Assembly: GCF_042652645.1 (NCBI RefSeq)
Contig: NZ_JBHSGU010000029.1
Location: 124,001 to 188,000 of the forward strand
Reading direction: 5' to 3'
From: Glaciecola siphonariae
GTDB lineage: Bacteria; Pseudomonadota; Gammaproteobacteria; Enterobacterales; Alteromonadaceae
DNA: 64,000 nt
A program made the position numbers and the translations under genes. A model generated the notes under the pieces. It worked only from the letters and a program-made list of their open reading frames with translations, did no database searches and had not been told where the DNA came from. Of the stretch, positions 1-9,351 are shown piece after piece; within the stretch, counting starts at the first letter, position 1, and the number at the start of each line of letters is the position of its first letter.

Positions 1-5
1 CATGC

Positions 6-950
6 TTAGAGCGATTCTAGGTCCTCGCCTTCTTTTTCAATTTCAGGTGGCATTAAGTCTTCTTTGCTCACGCCTAAGAACAGCGCAACAGATGATGCGA
101 TATAAACAGACGAATACGTCCCAATAAACACACCAAATAGCAAGGCCGTGGCAAACCCATGGATGAGTGCCCCACCTTTATAAAACAAGGCGACCAGCAC
201 TAAAATGGTGGTAAGCGAGGTAACAATCGTTCGGTTTAGGGTTTGAGTCAGAGAAATATTAATGACCTCTTCTGGCCCGCCCTTTCTAACTTTGCGAAAG
301 TTTTCACGAATACGGTCACTAACCACAATGGTATCGTTAAGTGAATAACCAATTACCGCTAGCAAAGCTGCAAGTACGGTTAGGTCAAATTCAAGCTGCA
401 ACACGCTAAACAAGCCAAGCGTAAGAATAACGTCATGAGCCAAAGCGCCCACCGAACCTAGTGCAAAGCGGTATTCAAAACGCATAGCCACGTATATCAA
501 AATACATATAAGGGCGACCAACATCGCAAGACCGCCTTGCTCTGTTAACTCCTCTCCTACATTTGGCCCCACAAATTCGATGCGCTGCATTTCGACGTTA
601 GACGAGCCCTCTTTCAGAGCGGCCATTACCATATCGCCTATAATTTCTGCTTGCACATCGTCCCTTGGCGCTACGCGAATCAGTACTTCCTGACTGCTAC
701 CAAAGTTTTGCACCACAGCATCGGGGAAATTTGCCGCGCTGAGCTCATCTCGTATTAATTCGAGATTGGCCCCGTCGGGATAATTAACCTGAATAACCGT
801 ACCGCCAGTAAAATCTAAGCCCCAGTTTAGTTGATTCACCGCCAACGAAGCGATAGAGCCAATAATAAGGACCGTGGAAAAAATCATCGCAGGAAACCGA
901 AACTTCATAAAGTTAACGGTTTCTTTGAGATTCAATATTTGAATTTGCAT
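6..950 (-). CDS. secF: Protein translocase subunit SecF
   Basis: SecF is an inner-membrane subunit of the SecDF-YajC complex, which uses the proton gradient to help pull secreted proteins out of SecYEG on the periplasmic side. The 314-residue product has one N-terminal membrane span, a small periplasmic domain and five C-terminal spans from about residue 135, the normal SecF layout and length. I chose the ATG at 950. It has AAGGA about nine bases upstream, and this Shine-Dalgarno overlaps the secD stop codon, which points to translational coupling. A longer in-frame TTG start at 998 would overlap secD by 37 bases and is less likely. It is the last visible gene of the queA-tgt-yajC-secD-secF series. 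Confidence 0.96.
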   Translation of the reverse strand: MQIQILNLKETVNFMKFRFPAMIFSTVLIIGSIASLAVNQLNWGLDFTGGTVIQVNYPDGANLELIRDELSAANFPDAVVQNFGSSQEVLIRVAPRDDVQAEIIGDMVMAALKEGSSNVEMQRIEFVGPNVGEELTEQGGLAMLVALICILIYVAMRFEYRFALGSVGALAHDVILTLGLFSVLQLEFDLTVLAALLAVIGYSLNDTIVVSDRIRENFRKVRKGGPEEVINISLTQTLNRTIVTSLTTILVLVALFYKGGALIHGFATALLFGVFIGTYSSVYIASSVALFLGVSKEDLMPPEIEKEGEDLESL

Positions 951-961
951 TGTCTCGTTCC

Positions 962-2806
962 TTAAATCGCTAACTTCGTAATTTTCTTGCCACCCCAAAA
1001 GAGGTTTACAAGCACGCGGGTCACTATGATGGCAGTGAACATTGATGTCAGAATGCCAATCATCAAGGTGATTGAAAAGCCCTTAATCGGTCCGGTTCCA
1101 ACAGCAAACAAAATCATCCCCACAATGAAGGTGGTAATATTGGCATCTAAAATCGTTGAAAATGCATTGTCGTAGCCAAAGTGGATTGCTTGCTGGGGGC
1201 TTCGCCCGTCTCGCAGTTCTTCCCGTATCCTTTCGAATATAAGAACGTTGGCATCTACCGCCATACCCACCGTCAATACTATTCCAGCCATGCCCGGTAA
1301 GGTAAGTGTGGCACCTGTAATCATCGACATAATGCCGACTATCATCACCAAGTTGGTTACCAAGGCGATATTGGCAACAATGCCAAAGGCCTGATAGTAA
1401 ATAAGCATGAATATCAGAACGGCAATCAACCCATAGATAATCGCTTGCATGCCCAGCTCAATATTTTCTTTACCTAAGCTCGGCCCCACGGTGCGCTCTT
1501 CTACTATTTGGATAGGCGCGATGAGCGCTCCAGCACGTAAAAGTAATGCCAAGTCTCTGGCTTCGCTTGCAGAGTCGATACCGGTAATGCGGAAGGACGA
1601 ACCTAACTGACTTTGAATTGTGGCGACATTGATCACTTCTTCAGATTTTTCAAAAATCAACTTGCCATTAGCGTCACGCTCATCGGTGGCTTTAAATTCA
1701 ATAAACACCGTCGCCATTGGCTTACCGATATTATCGCGACTGAATTTACTGATTTTACTGCCGCCCTTAGAATCAAGATTAATGTTAACCTGCGGAAACC
1801 CGTTCTCATCCATGCTATTTGTAGCATCAATGATGTGACTGCCTTCTAGCATGATTTGTTTTTTCAGCAATACTGGCTGGCCGTTTCGTTCATATAACAA
1901 CTCTGAACCTGCCGGCACGCGGCCATTCACGGCGTCGCGGATGTCACCTTCGCCATCAACAAGGCGGAAGTTAAGTGTGGCGGTAGCATTGAGGATCTCT
2001 TTCGCCTTTGCCGTATCTTGTATGCCCGGCAATTGCACGACTATTCGGTCTTGACCTTGCTTTTGTACAAGCGGCTCTGCAACTCCAAGCTGGTTTACTC
2101 GATTTCGAATAATAGTAATATTCTGCTTCACCGCATAATCGCGTATTTGAGTAAGACGAGCCTCAGTAAAGCTTGCTCTGAGCGTTAGTGAATCACGCTC
2201 ATCAATGGTCATGTCTTGATAGCTGTTGCGTAAGAAGAACTGCGCGCTTTCTAATACGTCTTCGTCGCGAAAAACAACTTCAACCGCATCACCTACTTTG
2301 CGTACCGAACGATAGCGAATTTTTTCTTCTCGTAAGCGGTCACGAAACTCGTCTACCACACCACCTACGGCAGTATCGATAGCACTGTTCATGTCCACTT
2401 CCATCATAAAGTGTACGCCGCCTCTTAGGTCTAAGCCTAACTTCATCGGCGTGCCACCTAAGTCATCAAGCCAGTCGGGAGTATCTGGCGCTAGGTTCAT
2501 GGCTACAAAGTAGTCGTCACCTAAGGACTTTTCGAGGGTTTCACGAGCAAGCAATTGTGTATCTGAATCAGGCACGCGGATAAGGATCCTGTCATTTTCA
2601 AATTCAACTGCTTTTATCGCAATATTGGCTTTGTTTAACTGCGATTCAACATTGGCTGCTAAGGCTTGAGTGACAGTGGTATCTCTGCCCGATGAAATTT
2701 GCACCGCATGATCCTCTCCGTAGAGGTTTGGGAGCGCATACAAACTGCAAAGTGCCAGCATAAATACAACTAGCACGTATTTCCAAATTGGAGTTTGGTT
2801 TAACAC
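962..2806 (-). CDS. secD: Protein translocase subunit SecD
   Basis: SecD is the larger partner of SecF in the proton-driven accessory translocase. The product is 614 residues, close to E. coli SecD. It has an N-terminal membrane span near residues 8-26, a large periplasmic region containing the GLDLRGGVHF motif near residue 125, and a block of five membrane spans from about residue 455 to the end. The last block contains the family motif GMAVDANVLIFERIREE. It lies between yajC and secF on the same strand. The yajC-secD gap holds an imperfect hairpin with AAAGCCGC arms at 2820-2827 and 2859-2866, which has no T-tract, so I do not call it a terminator. Confidence 0.97.
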   Translation of the reverse strand: MLNQTPIWKYVLVVFMLALCSLYALPNLYGEDHAVQISSGRDTTVTQALAANVESQLNKANIAIKAVEFENDRILIRVPDSDTQLLARETLEKSLGDDYFVAMNLAPDTPDWLDDLGGTPMKLGLDLRGGVHFMMEVDMNSAIDTAVGGVVDEFRDRLREEKIRYRSVRKVGDAVEVVFRDEDVLESAQFFLRNSYQDMTIDERDSLTLRASFTEARLTQIRDYAVKQNITIIRNRVNQLGVAEPLVQKQGQDRIVVQLPGIQDTAKAKEILNATATLNFRLVDGEGDIRDAVNGRVPAGSELLYERNGQPVLLKKQIMLEGSHIIDATNSMDENGFPQVNINLDSKGGSKISKFSRDNIGKPMATVFIEFKATDERDANGKLIFEKSEEVINVATIQSQLGSSFRITGIDSASEARDLALLLRAGALIAPIQIVEERTVGPSLGKENIELGMQAIIYGLIAVLIFMLIYYQAFGIVANIALVTNLVMIVGIMSMITGATLTLPGMAGIVLTVGMAVDANVLIFERIREELRDGRSPQQAIHFGYDNAFSTILDANITTFIVGMILFAVGTGPIKGFSITLMIGILTSMFTAIIVTRVLVNLFWGGKKITKLAI

Positions 2807-2875
2807 AATAACTTCCTGTAAAGCCGCTAGCGCTAGCTAGCGAGAGTTAACTAACTATGCGGCTTTGTTAATTAA

Positions 2876-3214
2876 TTACAATGACTTGAGCGTGCCTTTT
2901 GGCAGTACTGCGCTTACCGCAGACTTTTGAACAAGAATTTGGTTGGTCTCATTAAGCGAAATTTCAATGAAGTCTTTTTCATCAGAGACTTTTGTGATTT
3001 TGCCCACAATCCCGCCTTGAGTAAGCACCTCGTCGCCTTTTGCCAAAGACGACACCAAGTTTTTATGCTCTTTTACGCGTTTAGCTTGAGGGCGATAAAG
3101 TAGAAAGTAAAAAATCAGGCCAAAAACGGCGAGCATGATAAGTGGTTCAAATCCAAAACCAGGTGCAGCTCCACCGGCCTCTTGTGCATGTGCGCTTGAT
3201 ATAAAAAAGCTCAT
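2876..3214 (-). CDS. yajC: Preprotein translocase subunit YajC
   Basis: YajC is a small single-span membrane protein that associates with SecDF. The 112-residue product has a short N-terminal segment, one strongly hydrophobic span at about residues 23-41 ending in YRPQAKR, and a cytoplasmic tail with the typical GDEVLTQGGIVGKI motif. Length and layout match the family. It sits 58 bases downstream of tgt and 69 bases upstream of secD, the usual order in gammaproteobacteria. Confidence 0.95.
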   Translation of the reverse strand: MSFFISSAHAQEAGGAAPGFGFEPLIMLAVFGLIFYFLLYRPQAKRVKEHKNLVSSLAKGDEVLTQGGIVGKITKVSDEKDFIEISLNETNQILVQKSAVSAVLPKGTLKSL

Positions 3215-3272
3215 AATATTTCCTTGTTAATGTAAATTCTTATTGTTGTTATCTTGTTTGTAAGCCTTGGTG

Positions 3273-4385
3273 CTAAAGCGATGGAACGTCCATCCCTTTT
3301 TTAGCGTAGAACTCAGCAACAAATTCTTCTAGGCGATTGTGCTCAATAGCCTCTCTTAACCCTTCCATTACGCTTTGATAATAGCGTAGATTATGAATGG
3401 TATTTAAACGAGCGCCAAGTATCTCGTTGCACTTGTCTAAGTGATGAAGGTATGACCGAGTATAATTTTTACAAGTGTAACAATCACAATTTTCGTCAAG
3501 CGGCGAGGTATCCGTCTTATGCTTCGCGTTGCGAATTTTTATTACGCCCTCCCCTACAAACAAGTGACCGTTGCGTGCATTTCGCGTTGGCATAACGCAA
3601 TCAAACATGTCAATCCCGCGTCTTACCGACTCTACAATATCTTCAGGCTTTCCTACGCCCATTAAATATCGAGGCTTGTGCTCTGGAATTTTAGGAGCGG
3701 TATGTTTAACAATGCGCATCATATCTTCTTTGGGCTCACCGACCGACAAACCGCCAATGGCGTAACCATCAAAATCTATCGCTTCTAAGCCTTCAAGTGA
3801 CACATCGCGTAAATCTTCATACATGCCTCCTTGAATAATGCCAAACAAGGCCGAAGGGTTGTCACCATGCTCATCTTTACTGCGCTTCGCCCATCGCAGC
3901 GAGAGCTGCATAGATGTTTCGGCTTCTTCGGGCGTGGCAGGGTATGGCGTGCACTCGTCAAAAATCATCACGATGTCGGAGCCTAAATCACGCTGAACCT
4001 GCATAGACTTTTCGGGTGTAAGGAGGATTTTTTCACCGTTGATAGGCGAACGAAAAGTCACGCCCTCTTCATTGATTTTGCGTAAATCCCCTAAAGAAAA
4101 CACCTGAAAGCCGCCAGAGTCAGTTAAAATAGGCTTGTCCCAGTGCATAAAGTCGTGCAGGTCGCCATGGTCTTTTATAATTTGCGTACCCGGACGTAAC
4201 ATTAAGTGAAAGGTATTACCCAAACAAATGTGAGCGCCTGTATCGGCTAACTCTTCCGGTGTCATGCCTTTGACCGTCCCGTAGGTGCCAACGGGCATAA
4301 ATGCGGGCGTTTGAACAACGCCTCTGTCAAACACCAATTGCCCTCTGCGAGCCATTCCATCGGTGTTTAATAAATTAAATTTCAT
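3273..4385 (-). CDS. tgt: tRNA-guanine transglycosylase (queuine tRNA-ribosyltransferase)
   Basis: Tgt exchanges the wobble guanine of GUN-anticodon tRNAs for preQ1, an early step in queuosine formation. The 370-residue product has the usual bacterial length. It contains the catalytic-region motif DSGGFQVFSLG near residue 89, the second catalytic aspartate in FDCVMPTRNAR near residue 263, and the zinc site CDCYTCK followed by a histidine (HNLRYY) near residue 332. It is followed by yajC and preceded by queA at a gap of about 160 bases, so the next enzyme of the same pathway is probably co-transcribed. Confidence 0.97.
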   Translation of the reverse strand: MKFNLLNTDGMARRGQLVFDRGVVQTPAFMPVGTYGTVKGMTPEELADTGAHICLGNTFHLMLRPGTQIIKDHGDLHDFMHWDKPILTDSGGFQVFSLGDLRKINEEGVTFRSPINGEKILLTPEKSMQVQRDLGSDIVMIFDECTPYPATPEEAETSMQLSLRWAKRSKDEHGDNPSALFGIIQGGMYEDLRDVSLEGLEAIDFDGYAIGGLSVGEPKEDMMRIVKHTAPKIPEHKPRYLMGVGKPEDIVESVRRGIDMFDCVMPTRNARNGHLFVGEGVIKIRNAKHKTDTSPLDENCDCYTCKNYTRSYLHHLDKCNEILGARLNTIHNLRYYQSVMEGLREAIEHNRLEEFVAEFYAKKGMDVPSL

Positions 4386-4547
4386 TGAATACTCTGCGCC
4401 AATTCCTCAATTTGCACTGCAAGAACACAGCAGACATTGAGGCTATCAAAAATTGGGCGAGATTATAGCAAAAGCTACCCGCCTTGGCATTAGCTAAAGT
4501 ACGCAAGGGTTCGTGTTTCCTTTAGCGCTCCATAGAAGGCGTAAATC

Positions 4548-5594
4548 TTACTGGTCACTTTCCTTTTTTTCGATGAACATAGCATCACCATAACTAAAAA
4601 ATCGGTATTGCTCTTCTATGGCTTGATGATACGCCTGCATCACTTCCTCGCGTCCAGCAAATGCGCTGATTAACATCATGAGAGTGGATTGCGGTAAGTG
4701 AAAATTAGTAATCATTGCGTCGACGACTTTAAAGTTAAAGCCCGGGTAGATAAAAATACTGGTGTCTGATAAAAATGGCGCAATAAGCGCATCGTCCTGC
4801 TGATGCGCTGCCGACTCTATCGAACGCACCGACGTCGTTCCCACAGCAACTACTCGCTTACCCGCGGCTTTGGTGGCTAATATTTTGCTTATTACCTCTT
4901 CGGTGACTTCCGCATATTCAGCGTGCATGTGATGTTCTTCAATATTCTCAACGCGCACGGGCTGAAAAGTACCGGCCCCCACATGCAAGGTTACAAAGGC
5001 TGAATCAACACCCTTTTGTGACAAGGCGTTTAATAATGCTTGGTCGAAATGGAGTCCAGCGGTAGGCGCTGCAACAGCACCGGGCTTTTGGTTATATACC
5101 GTTTGATAGCGCTCTTTATCACTTTCTTCATCAGGGCGGTCAATATAAGGTGGCAAAGGCATGTGACCGTGGCGTTCTAACAATTCAAACACATTGTCTG
5201 TGCCTAAAAATTTGATATGAAATAATGCATCCTGACGCCCTAAGACCTCTATTTGCAAGCCACCTTCCATATTCAATACCGCGCCTTGTTTAGGAGACTT
5301 GCTCGCGCGTATGTGGCTGAGCGCAGTATTATCATTAAGTACGCGCTCAAGCATGACCTCAACCTTGCCCCCAGATGATTTCTGCCCAAATAGCCGCGCG
5401 GGTATTACCCGAGTATTATTAAAAATGAGTAAATCACCGCTCTCGAGTAAGTCCAAAATATCAGTAAACTGCCCATGAACCACCTCGCCAGTGTTTCCAT
5501 TGAGCTTTAGCATCCGGCTAGACGTACGCTCTTTTGCGGGATATTTGGCAATTAAATCTTCAGGTAGCTCAAAGTCAAAGTCGCTTATTTTCAT
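4548..5594 (-). CDS. queA: S-adenosylmethionine:tRNA ribosyltransferase-isomerase QueA
   Basis: QueA transfers and isomerises the ribosyl group of S-adenosylmethionine onto preQ1-modified tRNA to give epoxyqueuosine. The 348-residue product begins MKISDFDFELPEDLIA and contains LLIFNNTRVIPARLFG and GAVAAPTAGLHFD, both characteristic of the family. I chose the ATG at 5594, three codons inside an open frame starting with GTG at 5603, because homologues start with this sequence and GTGAGA lies just upstream. It is the first gene of the minus-strand sec/queuosine series and is divergent from the channel gene at 5902. Confidence 0.95.
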   Translation of the reverse strand: MKISDFDFELPEDLIAKYPAKERTSSRMLKLNGNTGEVVHGQFTDILDLLESGDLLIFNNTRVIPARLFGQKSSGGKVEVMLERVLNDNTALSHIRASKSPKQGAVLNMEGGLQIEVLGRQDALFHIKFLGTDNVFELLERHGHMPLPPYIDRPDEESDKERYQTVYNQKPGAVAAPTAGLHFDQALLNALSQKGVDSAFVTLHVGAGTFQPVRVENIEEHHMHAEYAEVTEEVISKILATKAAGKRVVAVGTTSVRSIESAAHQQDDALIAPFLSDTSIFIYPGFNFKVVDAMITNFHLPQSTLMMLISAFAGREEVMQAYHQAIEEQYRFFSYGDAMFIEKKESDQ

Positions 5595-5901
5595 ATTTCT
5601 CACTGTTTGCTGGTGGGCGTTTTGTCAAAAGGGATAGTATCAGATACCTAAGCACAGGTTCACATACCTTAAAGTTGTCGCACATTGTATCGTACTGACC
5701 TAGTATCTATTGTTCATATTTTAGACATCTCCCTGTAGTCTTAAATTTAGCCCAACCTTATCGCTGGGCTTTTCTTTTGTAGCCTTACTTTTTTTACTCA
5801 TGAATATCGTATTTTTACTTTTTTTACGGGAAAAAGGTTGTTGAGTTATGGTAACTTTATGCCTTAAATCATCGAAACAATAAAAGTGTGAACTCAGCAT
5901 A
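5595..5901. other. Divergent intergenic region, queA / K+ channel
   Basis: About 307 bases separate the divergent queA and channel genes. No convincing gene is present. A minus-strand open frame in 5721-5924 has no Shine-Dalgarno and looks like chance. The notable element is a terminator-like hairpin on the plus strand at 5749-5778, listed separately. Promoters for both flanking genes must lie here but I see no strong consensus pair. Confidence 0.5.
5749..5778 (+). terminator. Orphan terminator-like hairpin
   Basis: AGCCCA (5749-5754) pairs with TGGGCT (5765-5770) across a 10-base loop, and the right arm runs into TTTTCTTTT. This is a Rho-independent terminator shape on the plus strand, yet no plus-strand gene lies upstream. 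It would end either antisense transcription from the queA side or a small unannotated transcript. Confidence 0.4.
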
Positions 5902-6969
5902 ATGACAACATGGATAAAAGCCAAACGGATTATGGCGCGATATTTAAGCGAAATGCGATGGTACGTAATTGTCAGTTTTACGCTCGCCTACGCCGTTTCG
6001 AGCTACTTGTTATTATACGCGGTAGGAGAATACGATCTCTTAGCGACTCATAATTTCGCTTATTGGCTCGTCGTCACCGGCTCCACTGTTGGTTATGGCG
6101 ATATGTCACCTACCACCGAGGCAGGAAAATGGGCCGTTGCGCTCTACATTATTCCCGTTGGCTTAAGTATATTTGCATTGTTATTGGGCAGAATTGCCAA
6201 TTGGGTAGGGAATCAGTGGCAAAAAGGAGCAAAAGGCTTGAACGCATTAAATGTTGAAAATCACGTATTACTAATAGGCTGGAACGGCAAACGAACGATG
6301 CAGCTACTCAAACTTCTGCTGATTGAGAAGGCAAGCGCGTCGAACAATCCCGATATTGTTCTGTGTGTTCGTGCAGATATTGAAAACCCCATGCCCTCAA
6401 AAATCGATTTTGTGAAGGTGCACTCATTTAACAACGATGACGATATGGACAGAGCGTGCATAGATAAAGCGGCAACAATTATTATAGACAATCCGCAAGA
6501 CGATATGACCATGACCACGGCGCTCTATTGCTCCAAGCGCAATCAAAAAGCGCACAAAGTCGCTTATTTCGATGATGAAAGCCTAGTGCCGTTGTTACAA
6601 AAACATTGTCCTGAAATTGAGTGCACGCCCAGTGTTGCGGTAGAGATGCTGGCAAAATCGGCGTTCGACCCAGGTTCAAGTTTACTGCATCACGATTTAT
6701 TAGACGTATATGAAGGACAGGCACAGTTTTCAGCCACTATCCCAGAGGCAACACAAGATTTAAAGGTAGAAACTGTATTTTTAGCCCTTAAAAAACGCTA
6801 TAACGCTACCTTTATTGGCTATGTGGAGCATAGCGACTTTCATAATATTATCGTTAATCCCCCCTTAACGGATGAACTCCACGCAGGGGCGAAGGTCTTC
6901 TACATTGCTGACAAGCGCATCAACGATATTGCGTGGCAGTCGTTTGCCGACTCAAGCGAAGAAATCTAG
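5902..6969 (+). CDS. Potassium-channel-family protein with cytoplasmic NAD-binding-like (TrkA-N/RCK-like) domain
   Basis: This is probably an inner-membrane ion channel. The 355-residue product has two hydrophobic helices (about residues 20-42 and 72-94) with a re-entrant pore segment between them. The pore carries the K+ selectivity filter TVGYGD at residues 62-67. A cytoplasmic region of about 230 residues follows, starting with NHVLLIGWNGK, which resembles the nucleotide-binding start of RCK/TrkA-N domains. The substrate is inferred from the filter. The physiological role is unknown. It is followed 66 bases later by an unrelated membrane protein gene. Confidence 0.85.
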   Translation: MTTWIKAKRIMARYLSEMRWYVIVSFTLAYAVSSYLLLYAVGEYDLLATHNFAYWLVVTGSTVGYGDMSPTTEAGKWAVALYIIPVGLSIFALLLGRIANWVGNQWQKGAKGLNALNVENHVLLIGWNGKRTMQLLKLLLIEKASASNNPDIVLCVRADIENPMPSKIDFVKVHSFNNDDDMDRACIDKAATIIIDNPQDDMTMTTALYCSKRNQKAHKVAYFDDESLVPLLQKHCPEIECTPSVAVEMLAKSAFDPGSSLLHHDLLDVYEGQAQFSATIPEATQDLKVETVFLALKKRYNATFIGYVEHSDFHNIIVNPPLTDELHAGAKVFYIADKRINDIAWQSFADSSEEI

Positions 6970-7035
6970 TTTTGAGGCCATTGTTTGTGAGAGTTTTATT
7001 CTGCGAAAAGCGTTTTACACGAGAGTAAGTAGTAC

Positions 7036-7779
7036 ATGACAGAGCAAGCCCCTATAGAAAACAACAATTCGCCTAATAGCGCTGGGCCAAAGGCCAATAA
7101 ACCTCCTCAAACCGGTTTTTTTGGCAATCTAGTTTTTAATATTGCAGTGCCCGTGCTGATCATGAGCTATTTGAGCTCAGACGAACATCTTGGACCTGCA
7201 TGGAGCGTCGTTGTTGCCTTAGCGTTTCCGCTTGGCTTTGGCTTATATGATTTACAAAAGACCAAAAAGATAAATGGTTTTTCAATTCTTGGTATTGTGA
7301 GTGTATTGCTCACCGGCGGAATAAGCCTATTGAAGCTACCGGCGGAATACATGGCAATTAAAGAGGCGTCAATCCCTGCAGCCATAGGGCTTGCAGTGTT
7401 GGTAACACAATTTACGCAAAAGCCGCTAGTTAAAATGCTGATACTAAACGACCAGATCATCAATTGGGATAAGCTTAACGCGAGCCTGGCTCATCACAAT
7501 GCAAGCGCTGAATTTAATAAAAAGGTAGCCGTGAGCTCTTATATCGTCACCGCCTCTTTCTTTTTGTCGTCGGCGCTCAATTATGGCCTTGCCAAATGGA
7601 TATTAGTGTCGGAACCGGGAACGACCGCGTATACAGAAGAGCTCGGGCGCATGACGGCGCTCAGCTATCCGGTAATTGTTATCCCCAGTATGGTGCTTCT
7701 TATCACTGCCCTCATCTACCTTTTCAAACAAATATCGCGCTGCACGGGCGAACCCATAGAAAATTTCTTGAATCAATAA
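7036..7779 (+). CDS. VC0807-like integral membrane protein
   Basis: This is a 247-residue integral membrane protein. After a hydrophilic, proline- and asparagine-rich N-terminus of about 28 residues, there are roughly six hydrophobic segments, including NLVFNIAVPVLIMSYL near residue 30 and a C-terminal span near residues 210-232. It resembles the VC0807 family found in Vibrio and Alteromonadales, whose function is not established. It ends 11 bases before the glyoxalase gene, so the two are likely co-transcribed. Confidence 0.7.
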   Translation: MTEQAPIENNNSPNSAGPKANKPPQTGFFGNLVFNIAVPVLIMSYLSSDEHLGPAWSVVVALAFPLGFGLYDLQKTKKINGFSILGIVSVLLTGGISLLKLPAEYMAIKEASIPAAIGLAVLVTQFTQKPLVKMLILNDQIINWDKLNASLAHHNASAEFNKKVAVSSYIVTASFFLSSALNYGLAKWILVSEPGTTAYTEELGRMTALSYPVIVIPSMVLLITALIYLFKQISRCTGEPIENFLNQ

Positions 7780-7790
7780 GTGAGTAGAGA

Positions 7791-8345
7791 ATGACTCGAC
7801 ATTTTGAGCAAGCCGACGGGCTTTGTGAGCAGCATGACAGCGCAACGCATAATTTTGTGTTCAACCAAACCATGTTGCGAATTAAAGACCCTAAACGTAG
7901 CCTTCACTTTTATACAGAGGTGTTAGGTATGACCTTGGTCAAACGTTTAGACTTTGAAGATATGCAGTTTAGTCTTTATTTTTTGACGTCTATTGCACCT
8001 GACCAACGAGAGCAATGGTCAGAGGATGCAAATGAACGCATTATCCAAACCTTTGGTCGCCCCGCCATGCTAGAGCTCACTCATAACTGGGGAGATGAGC
8101 AAAATGAGAATGTGTCTTATCATAATGGTAATAATGAGCCTAAAGGCTTTGGTCATATCGGATTTGCAGTTCCCAACATAGAGCAAGCCTGCGAGCGCTT
8201 TGAATCGCTCGGTGTTGAATTTCAGAAAAAGCCTAACGATGGCAGCATGAAAGGCATCGCATTTATAAAAGACCCAGACGGGTACTGGATTGAAATTTTC
8301 ACGCCACACGACCTACCAAAGATGCTTGGGAAACACACAGAATAA
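7791..8345 (+). CDS. gloA: Lactoylglutathione lyase (glyoxalase I)
   Basis: Glyoxalase I converts the hemithioacetal of methylglyoxal and glutathione to S-lactoylglutathione. At 184 residues this is the longer, human/Pseudomonas-type enzyme, which is usually zinc-dependent, rather than the short nickel-type E. coli enzyme. The four expected metal ligands are visible: Gln26 in FNQTML, Glu95 in LELTHN, His122 in GHIGFAV and Glu168 in WIEIF. It follows the VC0807-like gene closely and is followed by a bidirectional terminator. Confidence 0.95.
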   Translation: MTRHFEQADGLCEQHDSATHNFVFNQTMLRIKDPKRSLHFYTEVLGMTLVKRLDFEDMQFSLYFLTSIAPDQREQWSEDANERIIQTFGRPAMLELTHNWGDEQNENVSYHNGNNEPKGFGHIGFAVPNIEQACERFESLGVEFQKKPNDGSMKGIAFIKDPDGYWIEIFTPHDLPKMLGKHTE

Positions 8346-8465
8346 GCGAGTAGGTAGCATTTGGCGTTGAGGCATACCTTGAGGAATATTTTAAGGCGTG
8401 TAATGAATGCACGTAACAAATGCATGTAATAAACGAAATGCTTCAAAGCGACCATCAAAATTGTC

Positions 8466-8498
8466 AAAAAAGGTCCATGAACACGGACCTTTCTGTTT
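8466..8498. terminator. Bidirectional Rho-independent terminator
   Basis: AAAGGTCC (8469-8476) pairs perfectly with GGACCTTT (8485-8492) around an 8-base loop, with A-rich sequence to the left and T-rich sequence to the right. It can therefore end transcription of gloA on the plus strand and of the PEP-CTERM-like gene on the minus strand. Confidence 0.85.
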
Positions 8499-8526
8499 TA
8501 CTTAATTTTTTACTTCATTTTCTACT

Positions 8527-9351
8527 TCATTTTTTTCGCCGTACCCACATCACAGTTATCGCAAGACCCATTATCAATATGCCCGCCGGCGCCGGCACAT
8601 CAATAGGGTTTTCTGAGGTCGCTAAAAACGCAAACGCATTTAGTGCAAAAATACCGTTGTCATTGAGCGGCGAAAAGTCTGCCTGCGTAGTAAACATATC
8701 GATGTCGGCTACCACAATCAAAGAACCCGCTCCCGCTGCATATTGGCCTGCGCCCCAAGCAGCCGCTATCACTTGGTTTTCAGCATTTGTCCCGATTACC
8801 GTGCCGTTATTGTCAAGTACATCATTGAGCGAAATGTAACCTTCTTCTCCACCCCCCTGCGTTATATTGTTAGCCACGCCAAAAGGCCCATCGAATAAAG
8901 GCGCGATGCCATTAACTGGTGATATTGCGGTTTGACCAACCGTGGGCAGTCCAAGAGCGGCACCTATCCCATCTCGACCTGCACTGTCTTGCATCAACCA
9001 CAAATCACCACCGTTCAAGAAGAAATCGATGACATCTGCGTGAAAGGACGTTGATTCGCTCGTAAGCCACCAAGGTACAATAAATCCGTCTACTCCGGCC
9101 AAACCAGCTGCATCGGGCACAATGTCGACGGTTGAAATAGATTCATTTACTATGCCGCCGGGGCCAAAGTAAACAGGATTTTCAAGAGCTTCTCGAAAGC
9201 CAACCACGTTTAAACCGCCATCCCAAGCATATGAACCATTGCTGGCTTGAAATGCGGCGCTAGGACCTCCCACAATATATGCGGAGGCATTAAAAGATGG
9301 CAGTAAGACAAGTAATAAGCCTGCCATAAGAATGTTACACATTTTATTCAT
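8527..9351 (-). CDS. Secreted protein with PEP-CTERM-like sorting tail
   Basis: This 274-residue protein has an N-terminal signal peptide (MNKMCNILMAGLLLVLLP, then NASA) and a C-terminal tail made of VPAPAG, a hydrophobic helix and a final RRKK. That tail is the architecture of PEP-CTERM proteins, which an exosortase processes. The motif here is PAP rather than PEP. The body is rich in glycine and aspartate and resembles no family I can name with confidence. Parts such as FFLNGGDLWLMQDS suggest a ThuA/DUF4350-like fold. The ATG at 9351 was chosen for its AAGGA Shine-Dalgarno. No exosortase gene is present in the window. Confidence 0.75.
   Translation of the reverse strand: MNKMCNILMAGLLLVLLPSFNASAYIVGGPSAAFQASNGSYAWDGGLNVVGFREALENPVYFGPGGIVNESISTVDIVPDAAGLAGVDGFIVPWWLTSESTSFHADVIDFFLNGGDLWLMQDSAGRDGIGAALGLPTVGQTAISPVNGIAPLFDGPFGVANNITQGGGEEGYISLNDVLDNNGTVIGTNAENQVIAAAWGAGQYAAGAGSLIVVADIDMFTTQADFSPLNDNGIFALNAFAFLATSENPIDVPAPAGILIMGLAITVMWVRRKK

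Noticed and set aside
2819..2866. Hairpin between yajC and secD
   Set aside because: Arms AAAGCCGC/GCGGCTTT are clear but no T-tract follows, so it is not called a terminator.
5721..5924. 67-codon minus-strand frame in the queA/channel gap
   Set aside because: No Shine-Dalgarno, runs across the orphan terminator hairpin and overlaps the channel start; the Lys-rich tail looks like translated A-rich DNA.
8420..8839. Plus-strand frame over the PEP-CTERM-like gene
   Set aside because: Antisense to a gene with signal peptide and sorting tail; crosses a terminator hairpin.
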